From Bombus terrestris (lineage: Eukaryota; Arthropoda; Insecta; Hymenoptera; Apidae): 64,000 nucleotides of DNA. A program made the position numbers and the translations under genes. Location of the stretch: NCBI RefSeq assembly GCF_910591885.1, contig NC_063275.1:7862501-7926500 (forward strand), read 5' to 3'. The notes under the pieces are model-generated. The model saw nothing but the letters and a program-made list of their open reading frames with translations. It did no database searches and had not been told where the DNA came from. Below, in pieces: positions 11,691 through 24,100 of this stretch (within the stretch, counting starts at the first letter, position 1; each line of letters starts with the position of its first letter).

Positions 11691-14600
11691 AAACAGTCAC
11701 ATGGACTTGAAATTCATTTACAGAGTTTTTAAGTTAGAGTACAAAATATAGTGGTATATACATATGTTTACAACCTATTATATTGAAGAATATAAATTGA
11801 ATCTTAATATTTTATCCATGTAAGTTCTCCAAAAACTTAGAGGTAACGAGTCATAAAATAAAATAAAATAAAATAACGATCAGTAAATGTCTGTGTTACA
11901 ACATATCGTAAAATATCTACTTCTTTATTGATACAAACAATTAAAGAGAAACATTATATATAAAAATATAAGAGAAATATTTATATTATATTATAATATA
12001 AACAAATATTAACTATATTTTGAGAAAAATTTGTTAAACAAAAGAAATATGAGATTCAAATTTCTGGAACTGGAGAACTAATAAACCTAAATTGGAGTAA
12101 GGATTACCTATGTGTATGGTACAGTATTCATAAATTAATCTCCTAAGTACTAAAAAATATTAAATTTTATTTCCACAAAAGAGTACAAAATACATACTTG
12201 CATGATTTTGCTAAATCAAAACGTATTTTTATATATTTTATGTTTTTTATTTTTCGTGCTTTTAGATAAATGGTAGCGAGATTTTGTACAAGATAAATGT
12301 ATTGAAAGCAAAGTAGAAAACAAAGACTCGTTAACACTAGAAAAAAATAGTCTCTAATGTATAGCTAGATATACCATATAAGATAAACTTAATTTTGCCA
12401 AAAGTATCTACATGTCTTTAATTCATAATAATTCTAAAAAAAAAAAAAAAAAAAAAAGAAACTGAAGCCTGACATTTTAACGTGCTTAATAGTTGTAGTA
12501 TTAAATAATTGCTAATATAATAAAACTTACATTAAATAATATCACAGCTAGATCACATAACAAAGAATTGAATGCATATGGGCGTGATACATCATGAACG
12601 GTAGTAAAATTTTAAAATTTCAATATTCCTAACACACCTTTCATTTTTCCCCTAATTATATAATTAGCATACTTCGACTAGTACTCACTACGCTTATCTT
12701 TCATTTATCGGGTAGTGTGAACAACAAACGCGAAAATTAAGCCTGTGAACATTACACGAGATTATCTTACGACTCCTCAGTTCTCATGTACGAGGCTGTC
12801 TCCTAATTGGTTAATTTGTTTCCTACAACAGCCGATACCTGCTGTTTAGGCTCATCACTAATTACCCGAAGCGATTCGCACTAGCGGGGAAAATCACAGC
12901 GCAATATTTATGAGAAAAAGAACAGACACACGAATGCTCTTAAGATTGCAAAATTACAGAGTCGAACATTACACCTAGAATTTTACAACCAAAGTATGTG
13001 AATTACGTGTGTAACTATTATATATAACGTAGATTATTAGACTTAATTATATAATATCTACGTGTAAAAGTTTTCCGAATCCATTTGTGTAAGGCTTTTT
13101 TACAGTGTTAGTATTTTACTCTTTATCTTCGAAATGTTCTAATTTAAATAACTTCCGAAAATGAAATGTTCCAACATAATATCTTTATTGTTAATTGTTC
13201 TATTATAATCAACGTTCTGCTGCTAGTAAAGCCCTAAGCATGTTTTATGGCAAACCTGACTAGTTTTTTTTTTGTATGAGGATGCATAGAGAATGTAAGT
13301 AGGCCAAGTTTATGTTTTTAAATAGAACAACATATCTTTCTTATACATATCAATTTTGCAGAACATTCTATGTCAAAAAGTATTAAGATACAATATTACA
13401 AATATCAACAATTTGTGAAATATATTAAATTAGAAAGTGAGATTTTTATATTGAGTATATTGATGAACAATTATAGTTTGGAATATATATATAAATTTAA
13501 TAATAATTTAATAATATTGTAATATAAAAGATACTTGGTGTAAATAATTATTAACAATTATAAACAAATTTTCAAATAAGGTTAATGATGTAAGTCTATA
13601 GAATTAGTAAGAGATCTTTTTCTTCTCTTAATGCTTTTGTATTACTTTTGTATTTATTTTATATACGTTCAGAATCATTGGTGGGTTGTTTTCTATTATA
13701 GTTCCTGTATCAATGTATGTATTATGTTATATTATTGTACTGCCTTATTCTTATGTAATTATTACAAAGTGAATAAGAATTACGACAAAGGCTATTTGTG
13801 TGAACATTCCTTATGATGTAACAATTGATATTTCCTGAACATGTTCAATAATTTCACAAATATTACTATCAGCAATAATAATGTAAAACATATGTTTATA
13901 TTTAATATTAAAGTAATGTCATTAAAGTTGAGTTTGATTCTTTGTATGAACAGAATCCACGTGAAATGTAGTTAACTTTAAGAAAGGATACAAACTGAAA
14001 TGGAAGTATAATAAATGGAAATAATTATGAAACATATTAAACTCAAATTTGAAAAAAACTGAAACAATTAAATTTTACTACCTGCAATTACGATGAAAAA
14101 ATATAAAAACAGTTGACTAATATACTCAATAAGAAAACAGATATATTTATTTACTTACGAATAAAATCTTATGATTCCATAACTTTTTCAACATTGATTC
14201 ACCGCTTCACACTCAATTGTTACGTATATATGCAATATTATACTTTGATAAGTTATAGATTAATTCAACGATAAATGTATTTGTCTTGTTACTTGTCTGA
14301 TGAAACTGGTTTCAAATTTTAGTGCACTATACTTTTTCCTACAAAGCTATCCAAATAATGTTTCTATTATTAGTAATTAATAAAAACAATCTTTCACAGA
14401 AACGAAGAATAATTTGATTTAGGAAGGATTAAGTATTACGATAAGTTTATTATTTTTTAAATTTATATAAAAGATTCCATGAGTACCTATAGTGGTTAGC
14501 TTGGATGAAACTTAAATGCATCGTGCGAAGAATTCTAAATCTTTAAAACTTGATGCAAAGAATTAATTTTACTGTTGGCTGGCGTCAGAAATAGACGATC

Positions 14601-15455
14601 TTTTTTTGAATCCCCGGATGTCATCTCGTTGCGAGCGTTTCAAGAGCTATAAAACGCATCCTGGCAAAATCTTTTGACGCAACATTTCCCCGACACGGCA
14701 GTAAGGTTCGAACGTAAACCACAGGCTGCGCTTAAAGAGGAAAGAGAAAGTGCAGAAGAAACACAAGGGCGGGGAAAAAGAACGGGGAATCTCGTGCGCA
14801 GCTCGTGCTGAGACAACAAACGCTCTTCCTAACTTAAAATAAATCCTATAGACCCTAATAGTGTAGTATAAATTATATATCTAACGCCTACCTATGCGCA
14901 GACAGTGCTTGTTTGGAGTATTTCTTGCAAATGGCTCTTTATGGAATGGATAAACAAGAGATCAAATGAAACTTAATATATAATTATAGTCCTATTGTCG
15001 CACGTGTCATGTATATATATTATATATGTGGATGAGGTGTTTAGATATAGTGCTCAGAAAATTAAAGATAGTGTATAATAATTTACCGAAACGACTGCAA
15101 TAAAATTAATTTTTACTACCTTATCCTAGTGCACGTTATATTATGGAATAGAATTTCCTGTTACCGCCGCTCATTATTATCTTTATAGTAAAATTCAGAT
15201 TTTATTACAACTAATGATATATCAACAGTATACCCTTAATTTAAAATTAGGTAAAGCGGCAAAAGGATGTTAAGATTCTTTTTTATACTTTAAAATGATT
15301 AGGTAGAAACACTATAAACAGTTGACAGTTGTACATTAAATAACAAATTTGAAATTTAAAAGTATACATGAAAAATAAAAGCTTCTTTTTCTATGCTATA
15401 CATTAATACAAACATGAAAAAATTATATCTTATTACTTATAGAGATAATTTTATA
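11691..15455. other. AT-rich stretch; no gene recognised
   Basis: Contains an (AAAAT)n run near 11855-11875, a poly-A run at about 12437-12457, and GC-richer islands at about 12660-12910 and 14590-14850. The island at 14640-14810 includes GAAAGAGAAAGTGCAGAAG-type purine-rich sequence. No long open frame or RNA gene was identified. Confidence 0.4.
12770..12910. promoter_or_regulatory. Candidate regulatory island with homeodomain-type sites
   Basis: Within a GC-richer island lie TAATTGGTTAATT (12804-12816) and TAATTA (12859-12864), both typical homeodomain core sites. Between them is CAGCCGATACCTGCTG. Clusters like this are common in conserved enhancers, but such short AT motifs are also frequent by chance in an AT-rich genome. 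Enhancer function is an inference. Confidence 0.22.
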
Positions 15456-15735
15456 ATACTGTGTAATAATTATAAATATAAGTAATTATAGTGCTAGTAG
15501 GTTTGGTAACGTTATGATTTATTTTAATATCGTTCACGCCAACACAAAATCGAGCATGATGCTCCGTCAGTCTATATGCACGCAGTCATCATTCGTCACT
15601 AACTCGTTTCGTCACAACGACTCTCTTTCGCGCTGACCACACTCCTTCACAACACTGATAACACCATCCTCAACGCTGACAACACTCTCCAACCACGCTG
15701 GCAATACTAAAGCCCCCCAACTCACTCACGGCTAC

Positions 15736-15743
15736 CTTTTATA
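15736..15743 (-). promoter_or_regulatory. TATA box of the solo LTR
   Basis: TATAAAAG on the minus strand, about 165 bp inside the LTR's U3 end. Transcription would be expected to begin about 25-30 bp downstream (around 15705-15710), defining the start of R. Position and the downstream AATAAA support this reading. Confidence 0.65.
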
Positions 15744-15752
15744 CCCTGGCTC

Positions 15753-15903
15753 CGGTATACCTGGACCGCACATGTCCCATGGTCAAATAGATCTTCTTAA
15801 TTACCCATGGTTTTTCCCCGATACTACACTGTATATCTGGCACGCACATGCCCTATAGTCAAATAGACCTTCTAATTACCCAGGGTTTTTTCCCGATACT
15901 ACA
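15753..15903 (-). repeat. Tandem duplication inside the LTR U3
   Basis: Two adjacent units, 15753-15828 and 15829-15903, share the run from the GTATA-CTGG segment through GTCAAATAGA-CTTC and TAATTACCCA to CCCGATACTACA. Both units end in the same ACTACA that forms the LTR terminus. Duplicated U3 segments often act as enhancer repeats, which is an inference here. Confidence 0.8.
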
Positions 15904-15907
15904 ATAC

Positions 15908-17499
15908 TTATATATATTTGAGACATATAAAGCGCTTTGCTTCGTGTATATATCTTTTAATCTATCAATTTTTGTGTAACAATAACAAAAGTTAAAATTG
16001 AATAACTAGAAGAAATTCTTAATTTCATTAATTGTAATTTTTTAGATTTTTCTTTATTAAATAAGTTATATTAAAATGAATATTTTCCTCTCCATTCCTT
16101 TTTTTTCTTTATTAGTGACCTTTATTAGTGACCTAGTGATAGTGACCAGTATCTATGAAAGACATAAAATTCTGTTATTTAATAGTCTCCAAATAATATT
16201 TGCGGTATAATTAAGAATCAGCGTCTATGCAACTTCTGAAACTTGGATAATTTATTTCGGATATACTAGTTAACACGTACTTAAGCATTTCTTGATTCAT
16301 AAATCCAGGAAATTTAGTTTAATAAAAAAATTTATAGTTACATACGTACTTGCTTGACTTATGTCTTATTATCACATGTCGCTGTGCTCATTGCTTACAA
16401 CATCCCTACACTATCAGCACATTCCATAGATAAAGCGTCCGTTATCGATACTTCATTCAAGAAATTGAATCACACTTCGAATCACACAAGTTATAGATAT
16501 ATCTATTATAGAGTCAGTCTTATTATAAACTTAGTCTAGTAAGTTCATTGAAATTACAAGAAGTGGCAATACCAATAACTTTATCGTTTCGTAAATTCGA
16601 GATATAGTTTGTATGAAACGAGAAATAGTCTAAAAATTTTGATGATTTTTTCGTTTCATGTTAACGGCGATGAAAAATATTTGATTTATTGTGAAGTTTT
16701 ATGCAAAATTAATTAATTAATTCTTTTATGAACACAGCCAAAAAATAGGCAGAGATTTATCTTAGCCATTAAATACTAATGTAATTAATATATTTTTGAT
16801 ATTATATGTATTTCTACACATCCACAACGTACTTTATGTATCTATTACTATATGCTGAATTCATAACGTTTCGTGAGTTTCTAACGATAGATAATAAATT
16901 CCATTATGTCTTTGATGCAGTTTGGAGGGAAATATGAATCCCGTTAAAAAATGAAACATTTCTAACAAATATTGCCCCTAGTTGATTACTTCCTAACATA
17001 TGGTAATTACATAGAAACATTCAGAATTCATCAGTAGAAAACATGTTTTTCTGTAACTTTGTATCTCGAATATCGATGAAAAGTAAGCAAAAAATATTTG
17101 ATCTTCATTACAACTATCTTTATTTCATTGGTAAAAGTTTATCATAAATACTCTAAATATCTAGAAAAATTACTCTAAAAAATTGCTCGAAGAAAAGGGG
17201 AAAACGCTCTTTTGTAGGAGTAAGGAATAAAAGATTACAAAGTTCACTATTGTAACTAACTAATCTATTAATTATTGCTAATAATAATATAATTTTCACA
17301 TAACATAATAACGAAGAAGGAAATAGAGAAAAAAAAGTGAAATATATAATAACATAACTTTTAAATGCTAATATTATAGAAATCATTTATTATTCATGTT
17401 GAGGTTATTCGGTATATAAAGAGAGAAAAACGCGTGGATAAAGTGTAAGATACAAAATATATATTTGACTTGATAGTGGAATACAGGAATACAATTTGA
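15908..17499. other. AT-rich stretch; no gene recognised
   Basis: Contains a short tandem TTTATTAGTGACC repeat near 16114-16139. No coding, RNA or transposon signal was found. Confidence 0.45.
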
Positions 17500-17700
17500 G
17501 CTGGTCCAGATCCGCACGCTAGCAGTGTTACTTTATGACTGAAAACCCCGAAGTCAACGTCGCCTGTCTACAGTTTATGGTCTGCCTCCCTGCTATTCTT
17601 TTGTCTATATGCTGTCGATGGCTTCAGCGCTTGAGAAAGCTAAAAAGACCAGATGTGGAGTTTTCCTAGAAGTGGTGACCACTTCAACAATTCACGACAA
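17500..17700 (+). repeat. Repeat fragment shared (inverted) with 19475-19542
   Basis: Positions 17625-17697 match 19475-19542 in the opposite orientation, with about 85% identity by eye. The shared part includes the interrupted palindrome AAGTGG-TGA-CCACTT at about 17672. One forward frame stays open through both copies (ending in a GVFLEVVTTSTI-like string), but I do not recognise the protein. The second copy lies inside a TTAA-flanked element, so this may be a fragment of the same transposon family. Confidence 0.5.
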
Positions 17701-19245
17701 TATGGCTTTGTAACAATAAATGTAATTCTAACAACAACGCTAAATGGAAAAAAACAAAATTTGGTTCTTGTTTTTAATTTTAAATAAGAAAATAGATCCT
17801 ATCAATTACTCTTTTTTTTCAATTACCCTCAAATTTAAAAAAAAGAAAAATAGCTTTAAAAGTGTTATAGTTGCCGAGATAATGGGATTTCTCCATGAGT
17901 TATAGTTTTCACGCGGTCAATTCAGATACGGTGCGCAGAGCTCTCAGCGACCCTACCTACTGCGCTGAAATCCTCTAATGTTCTGACCGCCTACTGCGAA
18001 AATGGAACAACTTTACAAACGTTTCTCTATCCTTTATGAGCACCCAAGCAATACGAAAAAAATTCATATATAATACAAGTAGGTAATAAACTGTAAAATG
18101 ACGTTTGTCGCATCTCTTAATGTTTGGTAGTCTAATGTTAGCGACTTTTTGAATAAAAAATTCCTATATCAGAATCAATTGATCCTAGAGAAACTAAGAT
18201 AAGCTTATAAATTTTTATTGCAAATTAAAGATTTCACTTTTCGTAAGTTGGCAAATTGATTGTGCGAAAATTTAAAAAACGGATCAATTTAACATTTGGT
18301 ACCCCATTTCGGTATGACTAGTGTCTTGTACAAGTAGACTTACTTATCACAGAGCCTCGATACTGCATGACAATTTAATTAAAGTCATAAATGATTTAAG
18401 AAAAATGGATATCTTTGCACTTTTCATTAATCCACAACCTCTCAATAGGTCTCATTTTATAGATAATTTTATTATAAAATTTCTACAACCTTTTACTGAA
18501 ACTTTTTCACATAAGAAGTGGTTTTTAAAATATAAAGCGAAATTTAAGAAAAAGTTGTAGTGTTTTTGTTTAATCGATATTTCGTTTATGAAACACCGGA
18601 AGAAAATTGTTCAAAATCATTTACTTTATTCTAAATATCAAAAGCAAATTTTAGACATTTCTACGATCAATTTGTTTTTAAAAAAATTCGACTGGACTAG
18701 TTCATTTATAATGATATGATTTTATAATGAAACGTAAAAAATTGAGGTATCCAATATCGTCACGAAATTATACTTTGTTATAAAATTTGCAATTATACAG
18801 GTTAACTTAGTTCTGATGTAGAATATACTAATAATTATCATCAACGACCTTGCAATTAAGCATTTCTGAGAAATCGGTCGGAGTTAGAAAAGAAGTTTCC
18901 TTACTACAATTAAGCTCGCTGGTTTTGTTACGGTCCTTAACTTGAATTCTGCGAAGGCTACTAAATCTGAAACATTCTAGTGTAGAACTTCGATGCTTGG
19001 TTTGACGTGATGTGACGTGTATCTGGTTCATAAAGTATCAGCTTTACAAGGTCAGTTTTTCAGATATTTCGTGAAAGGATGTTCGTTTTGTTCTCGACCG
19101 TTCTCTGTGATATAGGCAAAGGCGTCACGACCTCTAGAAAACTTTTAGCCTAAACCATGAGTATTTATTCTTTCCTAAAGTCTTGTAATGTATATTCTTA
19201 AAACACGTTTTATAGACTTGTAAGGAACTTCTGGGATTACTCATA
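17701..19245. other. AT-rich stretch with a GC-richer patch; no gene recognised
   Basis: The patch 17900-18000 is GC-richer (GGTGCGCAGAGCTCTCAGCG). The segment 17850-17900 has the look of an old repeat but was not matched. Short frames at 18321-18560 and 18828-19031 are unrecognised. Confidence 0.35.
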
Positions 19246-19249
19246 TTAA

Positions 19250-19879
19250 CCCTTTGAGTGCTATGGGCGCATATAGGTGTCTGGCGAAAGCTATCGGTGT
19301 GGACTAAGGACATATATATGCGTTTTCTGTAAGTGCCCGGCATGGACTAAGGACGCATGTATGGGTTTTTCAATTTTTCCGAACACCTACGCAGAACTAA
19401 TACTATTACGTTTGTGTGAAATAAATATAAATGCATTCCTTACGGCAGTAAACAAATGCCAATAGTACCTCGTTATTGTTGAAGTGGTCACCACTTGTAA
19501 GAAAACTCTACATCTGGTTTCTTTAGTTTTCTCAAGCACTGCATTTTTCACACACAACTAAATTATTAACTTGTGTTATATTTACTAAATTTAGTTTTCT
19601 AGTTTATTGTTTTCTAGTTTATTACCCAAATTCTAGTTAACTGTAAATTTCAATGTTTATAATAAATAATTAAAAATAACTAAAAAATAACGCTCTTGAA
19701 TCATTTAATCTCGTACAAAAGAATTACTATTACTTATTACGAACGATTTGCGCTTTGAATAATCAATCAACAGAGTTCAGTCTAACGAAAAAGTATTCCG
19801 TCCACAGCGATCGTCAGCGCTAGACGCGCGCCGTCCGTACGGACGGCATAGGCCGCGAGTATTCAGCACTCAAAGGGTT
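19250..19879. mobile_element. PiggyBac-like non-autonomous element (TTAA-flanked)
   Basis: The element is bounded by TTAA at 19246-19249 and 19880-19883. Its ends are CCCTTTGAGTGCT (19250-19262) and the inverted AGCACTCAAAGGG (19865-19877), followed by two extra T before the right TTAA. TTAA targets and a CCC-type terminus are hallmarks of piggyBac. The left end carries repeated subterminal blocks built on GGACTAAGGAC (about 19304 and 19344). The right end holds the perfect 18-bp palindrome GCCGTCCGTACGGACGGC (19830-19847). No transposase domain was recognised inside. The internal region shares a segment with 17625-17697. Confidence 0.72.
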
Positions 19880-20102
19880 TTAATACGAGAAGAAAATTAT
19901 AAGTATATTCGATAGTATTCTATCTTGGAATTCCTTTTCTTGGCCACAATGCTAAAGAACAGATTTCGTCACAATATTAAATCGACTAAATAAATGACAA
20001 ATGAAACGTAGCGTTAACGAAATGTTGGCCCTTAGTAGGTTAATAAATCTACATTACTATTTTCACTAGCAAGCATGATTAATCACGAGTGTTTGACTTC
20101 TG

Positions 20103-21198
20103 GTTATGTTTTATTATATGCAGAGTAATGAATCCTCATGAAAAGGATGTCATTCGTTATAGCATTAATATGGAAGTATGGAAATCGCTAGGAAAAAGAT
20201 TATCATCTTGGTGAACTTGTTGGAAAGATGCTTTCTCTGCGATTGATTTTTAAATATGTTGTAAAGCTCAACATTTTGACAACTTTTCCCCATATACATG
20301 TAAATTTCTTAAGAGTTCAAACACGGATAAACAAAAGGACTTTCTCTGTTAACGGACAATGTGAGCTTATTTGTCGTTACGGATAACCGATTTGCCAAAC
20401 AGTCAGTACACAGACGGACGGTTAGAGAAGAAGAAGGATATCGAGCATTAGAAATAGACACGGTAACAAGAAGGAAATTTTTATTTAGAGTATTGAAAAT
20501 TGACAGAGGAAGAATGGTAATTCAGGACGTGGAAAATCGATTCTCGATTTTCAGGTAGACATTGTACAGAACTTGTTATTTATTGTTTACTGTTATAGAT
20601 TGCTATTAATTTTTGTTTACTTCTGTATTTCATTTAAGTATTTTTACAATAAACTCGATTTTCAGACTTAGAATCGATCCCTAGATTATCCAAATTTGAA
20701 CATTATATACATAACCGACTGATCGCCCTTAGTGATCGAGTTATATGAAAGAATATCCTGCCACTCGATTTTAGTTTTCAAGCTGGATTGAGTTAGTAGT
20801 AATAGTAATCTGATCGTCGTGCCACTGCGCTGTAACGCAACCGGTCAGCATTATTTATATCAATGCTGATAAGAGGATTCGCAGGGCCGCCTTGCTACGC
20901 GGGGGTTACTACTAATCCAACTCAACTTAGAAACTAAGACCAAGAGACGGGGTATTTTTCCGTATAACTGGAAAATTAAGGCTAACCGGCGGTTATGTGT
21001 AAAGAAGAGCTTGTTCGAAATGTTGAGTTTTACAACACATTTTAAAATTATTGAAATGGAGTTATTCGACAAGTTTACCAAAATGATGATCTTCTTCAAA
21101 TTTTCTACAACAGTAGTATCGTTACATTCTTTTATTGATGCTCGAATAAGTGACCCTTTTCATGAGAATCCATCACTTTGCATATAATAAAATGTAAC
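20103..21198. repeat. Large imperfect inverted repeat (fold-back region)
   Basis: The outer arms, 20103-20300 and 21000-21198, are reverse complements over much of their length. They share a perfect 13-bp block (TTTTATTATATGC at 20109-20121, its complement at 21180-21192), followed by a TCATGAAAAGG block and, further in, a core containing TTGTAAA-CTCAACATTT. The inner portions of the arms belong to the dispersed repeat also seen at 2742. A smaller fold-back (20765-20943) sits off-centre inside. No transposase was recognised. It could be a fold-back transposon or two opposed copies of one repeat. Confidence 0.6.
20765..20943. repeat. Nested hairpin-like inverted repeat
   Basis: Arms 20765-20803 and 20905-20943 pair at about 28 of 38 positions. 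The centre has an exact 8-bp stem TCAGCATT / AATGCTGA (20845-20852 and 20862-20869) around a 9-nt loop. The region between is GC-richer than its surroundings. It could fold as a long irregular hairpin in RNA or DNA. I do not recognise it as a known non-coding RNA. Confidence 0.55.
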
Positions 21199-24100
21199 CC
21201 TGAAAAAAGTTGTGAAAGCATTTCGCAGAATCCTTGTTGGTAATAAGATGTTTTACAGATTTTAGAAATTGGGAAAATTAATAGTCAACAATGATTTTAA
21301 GGTATCATATAGGGAGATAAATATAGTACACCACAAATTATTTTATTTACATCCTTAAGCATTAAATTAGTTATACAGTTTCATATCAACTGTACGTTCG
21401 AAACCAATCAAGGGTACCGCGAGATTCAAGTTTCATGTTCAGATGATTCAATAAAAGAATATTAAGAAATTGTTAGAACCGTATCAATTGTTCATTCCAT
21501 ATTCAAGTATGTTTAAATGGATTTGAACACAAAAGACTCTTATACAATTGAATCATAATTATTATTGACAAAATTCTCTAAGTTACAAGACGTCAATTAC
21601 GTGTGCTAATAAATTATCTTAAAATATCAAATTTAATAATAAGAAAACATAGTTTTACGATTGAATTTTACAAATTACAAACCAGCTTATTCTATTCGAC
21701 ATAAGAGTATAAAATTCTTAAAAACTTTTATGTAATAAAAGCCTAGAACTCAATAAATTTTCACTGTTTTCACTAATATTATTTGTTAGTAAATTAACAA
21801 ATCCAAAATTCATCTATATTGGCGAAAAGACTATAAATTAAAATAAATTCGAGCCCCTAAGTTTTAAGTCCTCGGTAAATTAATAATTTATAATCTACAG
21901 GCAATACGATTCAATATGGGATGTTCCAAATTGTATATATAGTCTCTAAGTGTGTATAATTACTAAAATTTTATATGGAATATGAAGATATTTTTTGAAT
22001 TTTAAATCAACAATCCAGTTTGTAAGTTCCAATATTAACGATTCAATAGTCCCGTGAATCAATATCAACGAGTCCCGGGTCGATGGATATTCGCTCCCAC
22101 GATCTCTTTGCTCTCAAGTTCCACGACCCGGTGGTATCGGATCGCTAGAACCAGTACTTGTTGGCGTCAAGTTTCATGACTCGCGAATCGTTCTTATCGC
22201 TTCGTGTGACCCGAGTCATCGGGACTTACTGATGTCGACACCAACGACTCGGAACACCTTGATTTTTTCTTCCACAATACCAAAATCAACACTTTTTCGT
22301 TATGTTAGCCAGATGTTGCAAATTTTAATAATACGATTTGCTTTAACTATTTCGCTATTAGTGCCTCTTTAAACATTTATAATATCTAATATTGGAAAAT
22401 ATAACGGGTAAGTGGAATATATGTACATGTATATACGTATACTATTGTAAAAAGAATTTATGTCAAAACACTAAACTCTATTTAATTTTTAATGTTTAAT
22501 ACGAAAATGAAGTGACTGTTTGAAAAATATGTACATATGTCAGTAGTAACTTTCAGATAAATATCCTGAGGAGAGATGGTGTTCGGGTCTTGAGAAATCT
22601 TAACAGGATTACCTCTTGCCTACTTCAGTTAGCGTTATCTACTTACCAGTATAATACCTTATTTATCTAACATAAAATGTTGAAATATATATCACTTGTA
22701 TTCGACAGAATTCAATAAAATACATAAAGTTAAGGTTTAAATCAAACTTTGTTGTTAGTACAATTTATTTTTATTAAACAGAAAACCATAATTCGTGCTG
22801 TAGGTATGGCTAGATATTATAAATTAAGAGGTTAAGACACTTCGAAATGAATACAATAAAGATGCAAAATTATGCCTCTATTATTATCCACAATTCTTCT
22901 CTTATACTTTATATATAATACTTTCAAGTTTAATTATCACAGAGAATGAAAAGAATTCCATCCTATTATTTCTTCAAATACTGGAATGAAAATTATAAAA
23001 AGACAAAATGCAATTAGCATTCTTTTTTCGCATACGTAAAGATTATTAAGGACTTAGAATGCGAACGTAAAAATACAATTTGAAATATAAATGATATTAT
23101 TTCACAGTATCGTTTATACAACTCGCTGTGTGAAATTTTATTAAACAACTCTAAAGAAATGAATTTTATTACTTTGCTAATATATTTAGAACTTTTAAAA
23201 AAATTGCAATGTATACATATAAAAGCTTCAAACACTACTGAAAAAGTTCATCTACCTATTCGTTGTCTATACAAATGAAGAATTCATAACAAAGGGACTC
23301 ATGTCAGCTTTTTTTACTTTTTAGATAATAACGGATTCTAGTAATGAAAAGCCGAACTCACAACATGACAACAATTAATTGACTTCTTTTACAATGTAAT
23401 TATAGATATATCTATAAGAATTATATAATATAATAAATATTTTGTTTAAAGAAATTGTAATGTATTGAATAGAAATTAAAGATGCTAGAGTATTAATTTG
23501 TTCTTCTAGAGAAAGACAAAAATTATGTTTAGATCATGTACACAAATAGATCATGTTTGTTAAAGCTCTTCAAATATCATAGATACTTCTACAGCTATAA
23601 TAAACCTTGTTTGAAATTTCAAATGTTTAATAAAAGAAAGCGATTCAATCACGATGTATGCGTGTATATACTTGATATGCTGACAGTAACGTATTGTCAA
23701 TCGGATTCTCAGAGCACTAATCGGGCAAACTAATCTAATTCGGTTCGAGTGGTCTGAGTAGATGTCGCATTGCGTGATGGCGTACTCGTTCATCCGGCTT
23801 GAAAAGCTTCAGGCTTCCTTCCAGACGAATTCCTCGAGTTGAAGTGGAATATGTAAGAGAGAGGATGCGCGGAGATGCAGGATACAAGAACTGTGGGATC
23901 CCACGAGCGGCTGTACGTGCCTTGTAACCAAGATGCTCAGTGCATTTAACCTCCTGTGTGTCTGCATATATGGCACGTTGCTCGTCGATATCACGCCGTC
24001 GAGAAGATATTGATCAGATCTTACGTGACGCAGAAATTATCAATTTCATCCAATTCTACTCGAGTTTCCCGAACGGCGGCGTTTGTTCGCGAATAAACGT

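Larger units (their letters stand above)
15460..15903 (-). mobile_element. Solo LTR of an LTR retrotransposon (Ty3/gypsy-like by target size)
   Basis: On the minus strand the element starts TGTAGTATCGGG (15903) and ends TTATTACACA (15460), the TG...CA termini of an LTR. It is flanked by a 4-bp duplication ATAC (15456-15459 and 15904-15907). A TATA box, TATAAAAG, is at 15736-15743 (minus), and an AATAAA signal lies downstream at 15518-15523 (minus). This gives the expected U3-R-U5 order. The start of U3 is duplicated in tandem (75-76 bp units). No primer-binding site, gag-pol or second LTR was found, so this is best read as a solo LTR left by LTR-LTR recombination. A 4-bp duplication favours the gypsy group over BEL or copia, but the family is not certain. 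Confidence 0.8.

Noticed and set aside
23735..23800. Possible tRNA because of a GGTTCGAGT string
   Set aside because: No acceptor stem, D-arm or anticodon arm can be folded around it.
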